From: Centrapalus pauciflorus
Taxonomy: Eukaryota; Streptophyta; Magnoliopsida; Asterales; Asteraceae
Length of the DNA stretch: 64,000 nucleotides
Direction: 5' to 3'
Assembly (NCBI GenBank): GCA_020465985.1
Contig: JAANYP010004387.1
Span: forward strand, 434,001 to 498,000
Positions 11,706 through 23,322 of this stretch are shown here, in pieces; the first letter of the stretch is position 1; each line of letters starts with the position of its first letter. The position numbers and the translations under genes were made by a program. The notes under the pieces are model-generated. The model was not told the DNA's origin and made no database searches. It saw nothing but the letters and a program-made list of their open reading frames with translations.

Positions 11706-12340
11706 GTGGGTCTGGTCGCTCAATGGTAATGAAAAATTCTTGGTGGCTTCAGTTAGAGCTTTTATTGATCATTTGGAAGTTACATCGTCTTCATCTAGGT
11801 AGCACTCCCTAGTCCCCATCAATGCCAACATTTTGGTGTGAATGATTTCCCTTGATAGGTTTGCCACTCGTGATAATCAGATCGACATAGGAATCGATTT
11901 AAATTCTATCATTTGTCATGTTTGTAGGTTGGAGGTGAAATATGCTTGTCATTTGTTATTTGCTAGATCTAATTGAAGTTATTTTGGGATGTGGTGGCAT
12001 ATTCATATTTCACTTTACGGTCATGAGCATTAACACTCTTGATTCTCTTTGTTAAAGTTGTTGGGGATCAAAAGAAATTCTTGGAGTCGGCTTTCTCTAA
12101 ATTTTGGTGGTGTCTTTGGGATTTTAGGAACAACGAGATTTTAGTTAGGGAGTTAAAACCTAAAAGGTTTGTTTTATTGGACAATTTTGTCTCAGTCTTA
12201 CTTAAGAAAGTGAATTGGGTAGGGTGACTCAAAGTCGTAATGTCCTATGCTTGCAATTTTTTTGATGTAATTATCCTTGTCTTTTCTCTTTCTAGTGTCT
12301 TCCTAGTTTTTTTAGTAAGATTTAACCTTTCAAAAAAAAT
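11706..12340 (+). mobile_element. LINE 3' fragment (L1-type), degenerate
   Basis: Translation in shifting frames gives a zinc-binding reverse-transcriptase tail: FATRDNQIDIGIDLNSIICH, then VCRLEVKYACHLLFA. At 12039-12227 a C-terminal block follows (FSKFWWCLWDFRNNEI) resembling the end of plant LINE ORF2. The sequence ends with TAGTAAGATTTAACCTTTC and an A-run near 12332. Reverse transcriptase is absent, so this is a 5'-truncated, mutated copy. Confidence 0.6.
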
Positions 12341-13640
12341 CCATGTGTTGCAAAAAACATCCTAGTAACCAAAATGGTAAAAATGTGAAAACATTATGGT
12401 TTTTTTTAACAAACTATGAAAAGTTTCAATATTGATCCTATTTAATTTTAAATGGGTAATCAAATCGGAAGGTATCATTCAAATACTTTAACAATCGTTG
12501 GTTTTTGTAATGAAAAAAAATCAACATGTTTTCAATATGCAGGCTTGTGCTCGGTTTGCTAAGGACTATAGCTCTGCTTGAAAAGTTTGGGTGTGTTTAA
12601 TTACCGAAAATTTCATCTCATTTTTCAGAAAAAAATGAAAACTTGTTTACTTAACAACAATTTCATAAATTTTCATTTCACTTTTTAAAATACCACTTTT
12701 CATACTATATCTCTTACTTTTTCTTATGACCACCTTATATTTCTTTATAATATTCTCCTTTTTTTCTTTCTTACTTTTCTATCACATATTTAAATTTTCT
12801 TATTTTATAATCATCCATCTTAGTTTTTTTAAAACTAAAACTTTATCACCTAAACAAGTTTTCACTTTTTATAGAAACCCTTGTTTTTTTTTTCCTGAAA
12901 ACTATAACTTGATAACTGAAATTGAAAAATGATTAGTTTTCGTTAACAAAAACGCAACATAAAAAATGTTCGTACGCAACCTAAAATATATCTATGAACA
13001 TTTTTCATGTTGTTTTTTTTAATATCTAGTTATAACTCAAACACTATAAAACTTATCTCGATATTTGAATTATTTTATAAGCTTAAATTACTTGAGAAGA
13101 ACTCGAGTAGATACGTACATATATAAAAATCTTGAAACTGTTAATAAAAATTCAAAACCAACCATTAAAAGTTGAACAAATAAAAATTAGACATGTTTGT
13201 AATTACAATTTGATCTAAAAAAACATTGAAATTTAAAATAAATATGTTAGTTTTTTTATAATAAAATCTAAAAGATATGACGTAACAATCATACTTTAGA
13301 TGAATGTTTGAAACTATATGAAAGAGTCTTTCTCAATGTTATCGTGTCAAATTTTAAAATATCAAAATATCTTCCCATTTTGTTATTGTTAATTTGTAAT
13401 TTTCTCGGCCTAGTAGTTAGTATATATATAAACAATTACCAATCACGTGCAACCATGTGGCGGAGCTACTAGCCAACAAAAGCCCATTCGTTCCTTAGTG
13501 GGTCCCACTATCGGTATAATTCAATGCCCCATTTTATGGATACAATCTTTACCCTACACGTAGGCAAAATCAACGTCCCACATTCAACAATATTAGATTA
13601 CAGATAGCATCTTCGATTTGACAACCCACTGGATTCTCTC
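12341..13640. other. AT-rich intergenic DNA upstream of the protease gene
   Basis: No gene is visible. Pieces near 12380-12410 and 12505-12540 (ATCAACATGTTTTCAA) resemble arms of the 306-bp MITE family. 12590-12930 is a T-rich stretch whose open frame is hydrophobic by composition only. A CACGTG core lies at 13444-13449, in the proximal upstream region of the protease gene. Confidence 0.4.
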
Positions 13641-13649
13641 CAATTCATC

Positions 13650-13659
13650 CTTTATAAAG
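13650..13659 (+). promoter_or_regulatory. Probable TATA box of the aleurain gene
   Basis: CTTTATAAAG lies about 70 bp upstream of the chosen ATG at 13724. That spacing gives a short 5' leader if transcription starts 25-30 bp downstream of the box. No other TATA-like word is better placed. Confidence 0.55.
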
Positions 13660-13723
13660 TTAGACAACGGAACAACAAACATACTGAAATCATTCTAATC
13701 TTCCTCCTCACTCTCACTTAAAT

Positions 13724-16700
13724 ATGGCGGCCTTCTCAACGGTGTCAGCCCTCGTAGTTTTGATCATCGCCTGTGCCGCCGGAGCACGTGCCTCGGGGAT
13801 CGGATCCACTTTTTCCGACGAGAATCCAATCAGACAAGTAGTGTCCGATGGTCTAAGAGAACTTGAGACTTCTGTTCTCCAAGTTCTTGGTCAAACTCGT
13901 CATGCTCTCACTTTTGCTCGATTCGCTCACAGGTTTGATTTATTATCATCTTCTTAGTATAGATTTGGTAGAGTGATCAAGTGATATTTGTTGGATTCAT
14001 GTTTTCTCCTCAAGCATGGTGTTGTAACTATTAACTAATTGATTTCATTTATTGAACTCGAGGTACGGGAGGAAATACGAGACTGCTGATGAGATGAAGC
14101 GGAGGTTCTCGATTTTCGTTGAGAGTTTGGAGACGATTAGATCGCATAACAAGAAGGGGCTATCGTATACTCTTGGAGTAAACGGTAAAGCTTTTAGCGA
14201 TACTCGTTGACCTATATAAATTTGAATCTAAAGGCTTTAAAGTTCAAACTATGCTATTTGATCTCGTTCTTACTTCTTAGTTCACCAAAATTGAACAGCG
14301 GACTAGTGGAGTAGCTTCACTTTGTAAACAGCGGTTCATTTGTCTGGTTTTGGCGTATGAATTCTTTAAATCTATGCTTTGATCTCAATTTTTCCCCCTA
14401 TATACTATATAGTCTATGTTATGCTTGTAAATGAATACGTGATTCGTTTGACCATATATATTTGTATATAAGTCATTGCCCTGAGTAAGGCAGGGTAACT
14501 GGTAAGGCTTACAAGTTACCAGTCGAAAGAATCGGGTTTCAACATACTTGGTTTACCTTCCCATGATAGCCTTAGGATCGTGGTCATATTTTAGTAGACT
14601 ACGACTACCGTGATTAGGTCAGAGCGTTATTTGTCCTTGCCACATAATTTGTTACATTCTGGTATCATTTTGCTTTCTCGTATTGAACTTGCATGGTCTA
14701 TGTATTCCAAAAAGGAAGTATACTCTCATGTCATGTGTTCTACTTTTCAACTTCAAGAGCAAAATGAATTCATAAAGTTTTCTAAAAGTATAATAACCAT
14801 ATCAAAAGGTACAAATACAACTTATGGAAAGACGCATGGTGTTAAATTCTCACAAGATATATACTGTTTTATTCAAGTATTATGTTTGATATCAAAAAGA
14901 TATATAGAGGCCTTTAAAAGTTTGTTTTAACAGCAGCTACAAAAGCAGATAATTTTGTACATGTATATTTTCTTTATAGATATTGACACCAAAGAATTTT
15001 GTTTGCTACCGTTACATTATGTTGTATCGATGTGCCATAGATCGAATTCTCTTTAAAAGCAGTATAGTTTTTGTTGGCTACCATTACATTATGTTGCATC
15101 GTTTGAAACAGAGTTTGCTGACATGACATGGGAGGAATTCAGCCAACACAGACTCGGAGCTGCCCAACATTGTTCTGCGACTAAAAAGGGCAATCACAAA
15201 CTCACTGATGCTGCAGTTCCTCTGACGGTACATTTCGCTTATGAAAATACCTTCATTTTTGTTTTTCATGCTAGTTCTTTCAAATTGGTGGTAGTGTAGG
15301 TACCTTTTCAAAAGAATACTAACATGTTTATTCATTAGGAGGGAAAAAATAGTAACTTGATCCCAAAGTTAACTTTACAATTTAGTTCTTGTAACGAAAT
15401 AAGTTGTTTTCCTTCTCATTGCAACACGATCTTAACTATGTTTCTTGTTTTAAGCTATAAATAAGTCTATACCAGCTAGAATTTAAGAGGGGATTTAATT
15501 GATCACCAAAGAAAAGATTGAAAATTTAAAAATTCAGGAGTATAATTGAAGAAGTGTTGTCCATCATCATCAAACTACAAACTTTTAGGGGATCAATCAG
15601 GGAATGCTTAGGTGCTTGTTTTGCTACTACCTTCTCATATTACTTGTGTATTATTTCAGCAAGATTGGAGGAAAGTAGGAATAGTGAGCCCAGTCAAGAA
15701 TCAAGGATCATGTGGATCTTGTTGGACATTCAGGTAAATATTCTCGTTAAGATTAAGCAATGTAAAATGGATTCAGGATCACTCAAGTGTTGATGTATGA
15801 TTATTAATCATTATTTCATTATGCAGTACCACTGGAGCTCTTGAGGCGGCTTATGCGCAGGCTTTTGGGAAGCCAGTTTCTCTATCTGAGCAACAACTTG
15901 TAGACTGTGCCGGTGATTTTAATAACTTTGGCTGCAACGGTGGGTTACCTTCCCAAGCATTTGAGTACATCAAATACAACGGTGGACTTGACACAGAGGA
16001 AGCATATCCTTACACCGGAAAAGACGGTGTCTGCAAATACTCATCCGAGAATGCTGCAGTCCAAGTCTTTGATTCTGTCAACATCACCTTGGTAAAACTA
16101 TTAACCATCTTGATGTGTTTATATTTATATAGGTTACCGACTTTATATCTAATCAACGGAGAGTTTGAAATATTTATATATATAGTGCCTATCTAACTTG
16201 GGACTAAAAACTGTTTATAGGGTGCTGAGGATGAATTAAAGCATGCAGTAGGTGTTGTGCGTCCAGTGAGCGTGGCATTTCAAGTGATTTCGACCTTCAG
16301 ACTTTACACCGGAGGAGTTTTCACAAGCGATGACTGTGGCAGTGAGCCAATGGTGAACCTTTTCTAAAACCTGTTTTGGTTTCATGTTTTAACACAAGTT
16401 AATGCTGATTTTTGAATATGAAGCACAAATCTGTTACTGTGTTTAATTGTGTGACATACATGATTTTGGACAGGATGTGAACCATGCAGTTCTTGCAGTT
16501 GGTTATGGTGTGGAAAACGGTGTCCCATACTGGCTGATTAAGAACTCATGGGGTGCAGACTGGGGTTTGAATGGCTACTTCAAGATGGAAATGGGCAAAA
16601 ACATGTGTGGTATGTCCATAACTAATTATTCTCCGTCCCATCCCATTATAAATGGAACAAAATATATATATTCTTTATAATAAAAAAAAAAAAAAGAGAC

Positions 16701-16835
16701 CATATATAAAATAAAAGGTTATAAATTTGATAGCTAGCTAGGCCTAGTTGGTATCTTCCAAGTCTTGAAGCTAAGGCCATTGACGTTGTTGTTGCAGGTG
16801 TTGCCACGTGTGCGTCCTACCCAATTGTCGCGTAG
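13724..16835 (+). CDS. AALP: Aleurain-type vacuolar cysteine protease (papain family C1A)
   Basis: Eight exons: 13724-13932, 14063-14184, 15112-15227, 15660-15733, 15827-16091, 16221-16352, 16474-16609 and 16798-16835. All introns are GT-AG, and together the exons give 1092 nt (363 aa plus TAG). The protein starts with a hydrophobic signal peptide (residues 1-23) followed by the vacuolar sorting motif NPIR (34-37). Next come an inhibitory propeptide and a mature domain beginning near residue 148. The catalytic set is complete: Gln164 and Cys170 (CGSCWTFS), His310 (VNHAVLAVGYG) and Asn330 (KNSWGADWG). It ends CASYPIVA. Length and motifs match plant aleurain/cathepsin H, an aminopeptidase/endopeptidase of the lytic vacuole. 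Intron 2 (927 bp) holds a possible SINE remnant. A broken partial copy lies upstream at 10858-11330. Confidence 0.95.
14470..14620 (+). repeat. Possible SINE-like remnant in protease intron 2
   Basis: The segment contains ACTGGTAAGGCTTACAAG followed by GAATCGGGTTTCAA, which resembles diverged A and B boxes of a tRNA-derived element. There is no clear tail or target duplication, so this is tentative. Confidence 0.25.
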
Positions 16836-18040
16836 ATGTAAAATTACTATGCTCTTTCTACAGAGAATTTGTAAAAACAAAAACTCTTCCCACTGTTGTT
16901 GTTGTTGTTGTAAGGTGAACTTTCATAAATGGGGTGATCCCATAAACCCAAAGAAAAACCTATTTCTAAATCTGCTCTATTATTATTTAATATTTATCAT
17001 TAGATGTGTGCAAAATAACCGAACCCGAATAACTAATCCGAACCGAATCTTAATCGGGTTATTCGGTTTTCGGGTTCCTTATTCGGGTTATATGGTACCC
17101 GAATAAGTAGGGATGTAAATGAGCCGAGCTACTCGTGAGCTACTCGAGCTCGACTCGCTAAAAGCTTGAAAAAAGCTCGAATTTAACGAGCCGAGCTCGA
17201 GCCTAAATTCGAGCTCGTTTAATAAACGAGCTCGAGCCCGAGCTTCACATATCGAGCTTGCGAGCCTAAACGAGCCTATATATAAATATATTTTTAAATT
17301 AAAAATATATAATATATAGATTAAATAAATATAAATCTATTAAAATAACAAGTTATAATATTATTTAAAAGATTATTAAAAAATTAAATAAAAAATTAAA
17401 ATATATAATAAACCAGTCGAGCCCGAGCTCGAGCTTGGAAAATTATTCACGAGCCGAGCTCGAGCTTTACATACGAAGCTCGAAACGAGCCGAGCTCGAG
17501 CCTGGTACTTTTAAACGAGCGGAGCTCGAGCTTAAACGGGTTCGGGCTCGGCTCGGCTCGTTTACACCCCTACGAATAAGTAATTCGGTTCGGTTTACGG
17601 GTAGGATTCATGCTTAATCGGGTACCCAAATAACCCGTTTACTATATATTTTTTATTTTTTTATTTGTTTATAAGTATAACTAGTATTGTTTAAATATAG
17701 AATGTAAATATGTAAATACCCATTTTTGATACTTAAACCATTTTACCCAAATTACCCAAATCATTTAACTCGTTTAAACTACTTTGTTGATGATTTCATT
17801 TTTTATACCAAAATCAAATAACTCATTTAACTCAAACCGAATAACCCGATACCCATTTAACCCGAAACCGATTAACCTGTACTTATTTGATTCGGGTTCG
17901 GCTAGCTAACCCCCACACTCAAACCCGAATAACCCGAACCGAATAACCCGATACCCAATTAACACGCCTGAATAACACCCCTATTTATCATGGTTTACCT
18001 CTCGTTAACGCACATATTAATTTTACCATCACCTTCTAGT
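16836..18040. mobile_element. Repeat-rich downstream region with a GAACCCGAATAACC element
   Basis: From about 16995 to 17985 the sequence is built of variants of ACCCGAATAACC and their complement CGGGTTATTCGG. The left part begins near CAAAATAACCGAACCCGAAT and the right part ends near AACACGCCTGAATAACACCCC. It looks like one diverged non-autonomous element with inverted ends, split by the younger insertion at 17108-17572. No coding sequence is supported. Confidence 0.5.
17108..17572. mobile_element. hAT-like MITE rich in GAGCTCGAG words, nested
   Basis: The ends are TAGGGATGTAAATGAGCC and GGCTCGTTTACACCCCTA, which are inverted repeats. CGAATAAG is repeated exactly at 17100-17107 and 17573-17580. 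Both arms are packed with GAGCCGAGCTCGAGC variants, and the centre is AT-rich. The 8-bp duplication fits hAT. The host sequence is another repeat, so this is the younger insertion. Confidence 0.7.
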
Positions 18041-20340
18041 GGCCTTTTTATGTTGGTCATGGAATTCATGAGTCCTACTTTGCACCTCTTTTTTTAACAA
18101 CAAAAAGGATATAAGGAAATAGCTACAGCATTGCCATCACCCAACCCAAATATCCTGAAATTTATTAATGATACTAGCAAGATGCTAGAAAAAGGTTACA
18201 AATGCCTATACAACCAAGCTATTACACAATTAAACATGTAAAGCAACCATAAGATTGCAACACCATTGCACCCAATCCAAAGATGACTTTTTAGCTCTAT
18301 ATTTCGTCCAAGTGAAAAGATGAGACTGTATTTCGTCAGCCACCAATGAAGGATTAAATTTAGCCCCATCAAATACCACCTTGTTTCTTGATTTCCAAAT
18401 GCACCATAAGACACACCCCACCAAAGCTTGTAAGAATCTCCTAGCCAATTTTGATTTTCCTTTTGCAATAATGGAATCAATAAATAACTCCACCGATGAA
18501 TGATTAGCCACTGTTAAATCACACCATGCAATCTCACACCTTCTTTGAGATAGCACAGTGATAGAACACATGATCAGTTGATTCAATATGGAGACCACAT
18601 AAAGGACATGAAGAAGTACCAACTGGAACACCTCTATATGATAGATTAGGCCTAGTGGGAAGCCTATGCAAAAGTAATTTCCAAATGAAACAATTAACTT
18701 TCGTTGGTAACCACTTGATCCAAAAAGATTCTCCGTTGACGAAGTTAAACATAGTACCTTCAATAATACTTCTTAATAATTTCACCGTAAATACACCTGA
18801 TGAGTCCCCTATCCATTTCCATGAATCCTGAAAATTTCTGAACATGAAAGCTTGGAGAATACTTGCTCAAGTTGAGAAGCAACAATGCCTGTTAGAGCTC
18901 CAAAATGAGATGGCCATCTCCACCTCATAGTACCATCACTACACAAGAATCCCCATTACGATATTGTATCTTTCTGTCTTGTGGACAAGGACCTAGATCC
19001 GCACCAACGATCCAACCAAAAGAGTGACTGTTCACCATTTCCTACTTTTCTAAGAATAAAATCATCAACATTAAGATTCATAGAGAGAAGAGCTAAACCT
19101 AATTTAAAGATGTTGATCGAGACACCACTTTGCTTTGAGTTTGCCAGATCATTTGCATTCCTACCTGATTTTTTGTGTATAGTCATGATCACCCTTGACC
19201 ATAAGGTGTCGGTTTCCATTTTGATTCTCCACCACCATTTACACAATAAAGAGGTGTTAATAGCTCTAAGCGATCCAATTCCAAGCCCACCGAGTGCTTT
19301 TGAGGCAATGGTTTTTTGCCAATCCACCCAACAAATCTTCAATCTTCCTTCCGCATTGACTCCCCAAATAAATTTCCTTCTTATACATTCAAGCATATCA
19401 ATAACTTTTACAAGAGCTTTGAAAAGTGAGAAGTGATATAAAGGTAAGCTCCCTAAAACAGATTTGCACAAATAACCCTACCTCCAAATGATAAATTCTT
19501 AGCCTTCCATCTTGACAACCTGTTTTTGACCTTATCAATAACCGAGTTCCACGAGCTAACATGGTTCATGTTTGCCCCAACCGGTAAGCCCAAGTAAGTG
19601 AAGGGCAAATTTGAAGGCTCACATTTAAGAAACACACTCAAGTCAACTACTTCTTGAGCACAAACCCCTAAACCAAACACTTTACTTTTGCTGTAATTGA
19701 CCTTCAATCCGGAAGCCAAGTTGAAGCAATTGAGAATCCTTGTAAGGTTTATAGCATTTGAGATTGACCATTTACCAATAAACATAACATCATCCGCAAA
19801 CATGAGATAAGAAATGATAGGACCACCGTTAGGAAGAGAAAGGCCAGCAAAGATACCTTTAGATTGTGCCTCCATGATAGCAATATGTAAGTCTTCCATC
19901 CCAAGTATTAAAAGAAAAGGTGAAAGATGATCACCTTGTCTCAATCCCCTGGAAAGAGGGAACTCGTTTGTGGGGGAGCCATTGACAAGCACAGACGACT
20001 TTCCCGATTTAAGACAACCCAAAATCCACTTTCTCCATTTGCAGCCAAAATTCATTTGATCCAAAATGCAATCAAGATAATCCCAAGAAATGGAATCAAA
20101 AGCTTTCTCGAAATCAATTTTAAAAAGAAGAGCTTGAATCTTTGATTTTTTAGCCCAACTACATACTTCATTGAGAATTAAAGGCACGTCAAGAATTTGT
20201 CTCCCTTCGATATAAGTTGACTCTTCATTACTCACCACCAATCCAATCACTTTTTTAAGTCTCAATAAAAGTAGCTTAGCAATTACCTTATAAATACATC
20301 CTATTAGCCTTATTGGCCTGAAGTCTTTCGGATGCAATGC
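18041..20340 (-). mobile_element. LINE (L1-type) with degenerate ORF2, 5'-truncated
   Basis: The minus strand reads a reverse transcriptase at 20337-19453. It begins with the conserved FRPIRLIGCIYKVIAKLL block, continues with FKIDFEKAFDSISWDYLD and SRGLRQGDHLSPFLL, and has the catalytic FADD (LMFADDVMFIG), the usual form in plant LINEs. The reading then continues in other frames (19471-18956, 18845-18534, 18763-18230) through the zinc-binding RT tail (CPLCGLHIESTDHVFYHC). Several frameshifts make it inactive. Endonuclease and ORF1 are missing because the 5' part is truncated near 20340, next to a Helitron end. A T-run near 18090-18097 marks the poly-A tail. Confidence 0.85.
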
Positions 20341-20353
20341 TTTAATTATATAT

Positions 20354-20778
20354 ACTAGTTATTACCTACGTATTACGCAGATTTTTTTAATATATACAAA
20401 ATATAATAAACTAAAAGGTAAAGGTATAAATATTGTTCTTTTTTTAACAAAAAGTATATAAGAATGATTTTATTATTTATTATGACCTATTAATTTTATA
20501 TATTTCTAAATATATATAAATAGTAATTATTTTCTTATATTTTTCTAAAATTTTATTATATTATATTATAATTAATAAGTTAGTAGAGTATTAGATTTTG
20601 TTTGATTTGATTTGAATTTAAAAAGTAGATTATATTATATTCGGATAGATATAATTTAAATTTCTTTATTATTTTTAGAACCTATAAATGCAACGTGTCG
20701 ATTCATGGTGATGACATGTGGCTTCACAATAAATGAGTATAGTTATTCTTTTATTAGTGTGTGTGTGTGTGTGTGTAT
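20354..20778 (-). mobile_element. Non-autonomous Helitron (minus strand)
   Basis: On the minus strand the 3' end is a hairpin CTGCGT-AAT-ACGTAG followed by GTAATAACTAGT, ending at 20354. The body matches the plus-strand element ending at 55863 over several hundred bases. The 5' end is near the (GT)n run at 20757-20778. No protein is encoded. Confidence 0.65.
20757..20778. repeat. (GT)n microsatellite
   Basis: A short GT dinucleotide run at the 5' edge of the minus-strand Helitron. It probably replaces the TA-rich start seen in related copies. Confidence 0.7.
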
Positions 20779-22094
20779 AGTGTTGAGATCATTGCAGATC
20801 TTAAAAAACAAAATTGTATAAATATTTTAATAATTAAGGAGAGAGAGGAGAGTTGGTTTTTGTTTTAGAATAAGTGACAATAAGTGGGTAAAATATGTTG
20901 ATTGAATAAGTAATGATTTACCACTTGTTACTTATGAAAAAGGAACACACTTATTAGCCAAAATGACTTAATGATTAAATGAAATGGCTAAATCAGCGCT
21001 AATTATAGCGGAAAAAAACATCTCCTACCTCACACGTGATGAAAATAATACTATAATTTTTTTCTATTAAAATCTTTGCATGCATACATACATATATATC
21101 ATTAAATATAAGACGTCAATAAATAATAACACAAATAACTATAATTAGGGGTGGACCGAGGTGAGGTTGGGGGATAGCCCGTGCAACGAGTACCCTCCCA
21201 AATCACATCATTTCATAGTAGAATATATTTAATAATTTAATATGTGAAACGGGTAATTTTTCATGTGTGCAACTTATAGTATTCAAAAAAATTATGTGTG
21301 CAACTTGATTAAATTGGTATCTTTTCCCAATCCTTGGGTATTATTTCATTATCTTGATCCCCATTACTTGAATTGAGGGTTTAATTGTGATATGGGGTTT
21401 AATTGTGATTTGTGTTGAAGAAATAATCTATAAACTTTAATTGAAACGGTGACAGTTTATGTTTTTAGTTTCTTTGATTGAAAGTTCAAAGTTTGTGTAG
21501 TTGACTAATTATTTGATCTCTAATTGAAAGTCCAAAGTGATTTGTGATTTGTTCTATAGTAAATTAGTAATTATGTGATGTCTAATTGTTAATTGAAAGT
21601 TTAAAGTTATATGTAATCTAGGGTTTAAACTTTAAACTTCAAATGTGATTTTTTCTTTTTTTTGTTTTATTAATTGAAAGTTCATAGTTTGTGTTGAATA
21701 TTTGAATTTTTAATTTGTTTAATTGTAAGAGTAATGGATACAATTTCAAAAGAAAATTATTGAAAAGTGGTAGTAACAAAGATCAATATTCAAAAGTTAG
21801 AAGAAAATGGTACTAACGAATCGAATGATCACAGAATCACAAAACACAACCACAACCTTCTAGTCATTCAACCCCACTTACTTGAACAATCTTAAATTAT
21901 AAATATACATGTATTAGTCTGACCCGACCAAAATAATCACTTAAATTTTCGAATCGTGAGCAAAACGAAATTAATTATGCAACGGTCTCTTCGTTGGCTG
22001 GGTGCACCACTGACTATAATATTTCAAGATATATATCAGTATCACATACGATAAATATACTTAACAAAATCGAACAAACATCAAATTACCAAAA
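20779..22094. other. Intergenic DNA, probable transposon remnant
   Basis: No gene is seen. The part from about 21150 (GGGGTGGACCGAGGTGAGG) to about 22013 (TGGCTGGGTGCACCACTGAC) looks like an old element with GGTG-type ends. The middle contains repeated phrases such as AATTGAAAGTTCAAAG and AATTGAAAGTCCAAAG at 21475-21690. Confidence 0.35.
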
Positions 22095-22215
22095 TCTATA
22101 TCTATATATATATCAATAAAAGAAAATGTTTAGTGCTACATGTCGCTTTTTCATTTAACAAAAAAAAAATAATTTTCCGCCCAATTTTTCATGTATAATC
22201 TCCTTAATTAGTTAT

Positions 22216-22365
22216 CTTTTTTTTTTTTTTTGAACAGCAGATGTTAGTGGTTAGTTGTTAGCACCAATGTTAGACACCTTGAGGGTGAGGACCAAACCCC
22301 ACACCTCCACCTAAGGAGAAACGCCTTTGGTGAGGCTCGAACCCGAGCCCTCAACTAAAATTTAA
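22216..22365 (-). mobile_element. tRNA-derived SINE
   Basis: A poly-T run at about 22219-22233 is the A tail of a minus-strand SINE. The minus strand carries CTCGGGTTCGAGCCTC, which contains a good RNA polymerase III box B (GGTTCGAGCC). The internal GAGGGTGAGGACCAAACC block is shared with the copy at 5590-5765. Confidence 0.6.
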
Positions 22366-22486
22366 GAATAAATATTATTAACTACTACCTTATTTAACTC
22401 CTATAAATAAAAAAATCTTTTTAAGTGATCTAAATAACTTTCAGATTTAACTTCTAATTTTAGCTAACTATGCATTGTTTTATATA

Positions 22487-23130
22487 GGGTTATTATGAAA
22501 AAATGTAATAAATTGCCCTATTTTTTTAATTTGGGTAACATATTTTTTTCCCAATTATGGATTATACTATTAAAAACACATCAATCAATGTAACATGCTA
22601 CATGATTATGTAACCGATAATTGTTAAAAACTATCATAGCAGGTTTCCAAATGAAATGATATATCATAAAGTTCTGATGACTGAATGAAAAAACTGTTAT
22701 TCAACATAATTTATCTTCTATTTCTGGTAGTATTACCTAGATTGATGTGTTTTAATTAACATATGGGATAATTGCGTAAAAAACCCTAAAGTTGGACCAT
22801 TTTTGTGATTAAAACCCCTAACCATTTTCTGTTGCACAAAAAACCTCTAACCGGTAAAATCTTTTGAAATTAGGATATTACCGATTATAATAGGTTAATA
22901 TGCTTACATGGCACACACGTGGCATCCACATGGCAAACCCGACTTACGTGGCTCCTACGTGGCACTACATGTATAATTCTTAAACTCGATTTTTGCATAA
23001 TAAGTAAAAATAATGCAATATTAGTAATGATTTTTTTATAATTTTTTTATTTATAAAAATTTTAAATTGTGTTCTTTGTAAAATAAAATTTTAAATATTT
23101 ATTTATACATAGAAATATAATATAATTTTT
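22487..23130. repeat. Unclassified repeat inserted in the Helitron
   Basis: This segment has no counterpart in the related Helitron at 41924-43057. It includes GGGATAATTGCGTAAAAAACC near 22764, a style of terminus seen on plant foldback elements. Its exact ends were not resolved. Confidence 0.35.
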
Positions 23131-23322
23131 TTTAGAAAAAAGAATACTATTTATACACATCTAAAAATAGGAAAATTTCAATTGTCCATAATAACAAAAG
23201 ATAATACTATTTTGTATTTTTTAAGATAAAAAAATATTTTTGTGTGTAATTTACATTTGTGTGGACTTTTAGTAAACATCTATTTACATTATATCTACGT
23301 AATAAGTAGGTTAATAACTAAT

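Larger units (their letters stand above)
22095..23322 (+). mobile_element. Non-autonomous Helitron interrupted by a SINE and another insert
   Basis: The 5' start is TCTATATCTATATATATATC at 22095. The 3' end has a short CTAC...GTAG stem followed by GTTAATAACTAAT, ending at 23322 (CTAAT fits CTRRT). Blocks at 22375-22485 and 23130-23320 match the minus-strand Helitron at 41924-43057 (shared AATAACAAAAGATAATACTA), so both are one family. A SINE sits at 22216-22365, and about 640 bp of unrelated repeat lies from about 22487 to 23130. Confidence 0.6.

Noticed and set aside
12726..12932. 68-codon open frame rich in Phe
   Set aside because: It is T-rich low-complexity sequence without gene structure.
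14610..14930. 106-codon open frame
   Set aside because: It lies wholly in intron 2 of the protease gene, and the flanking exons join in phase without it. No domain is recognised.
18981..19436. 151-codon plus-strand open frame
   Set aside because: It is the antisense shadow of the LINE reverse-transcriptase reading on the minus strand.
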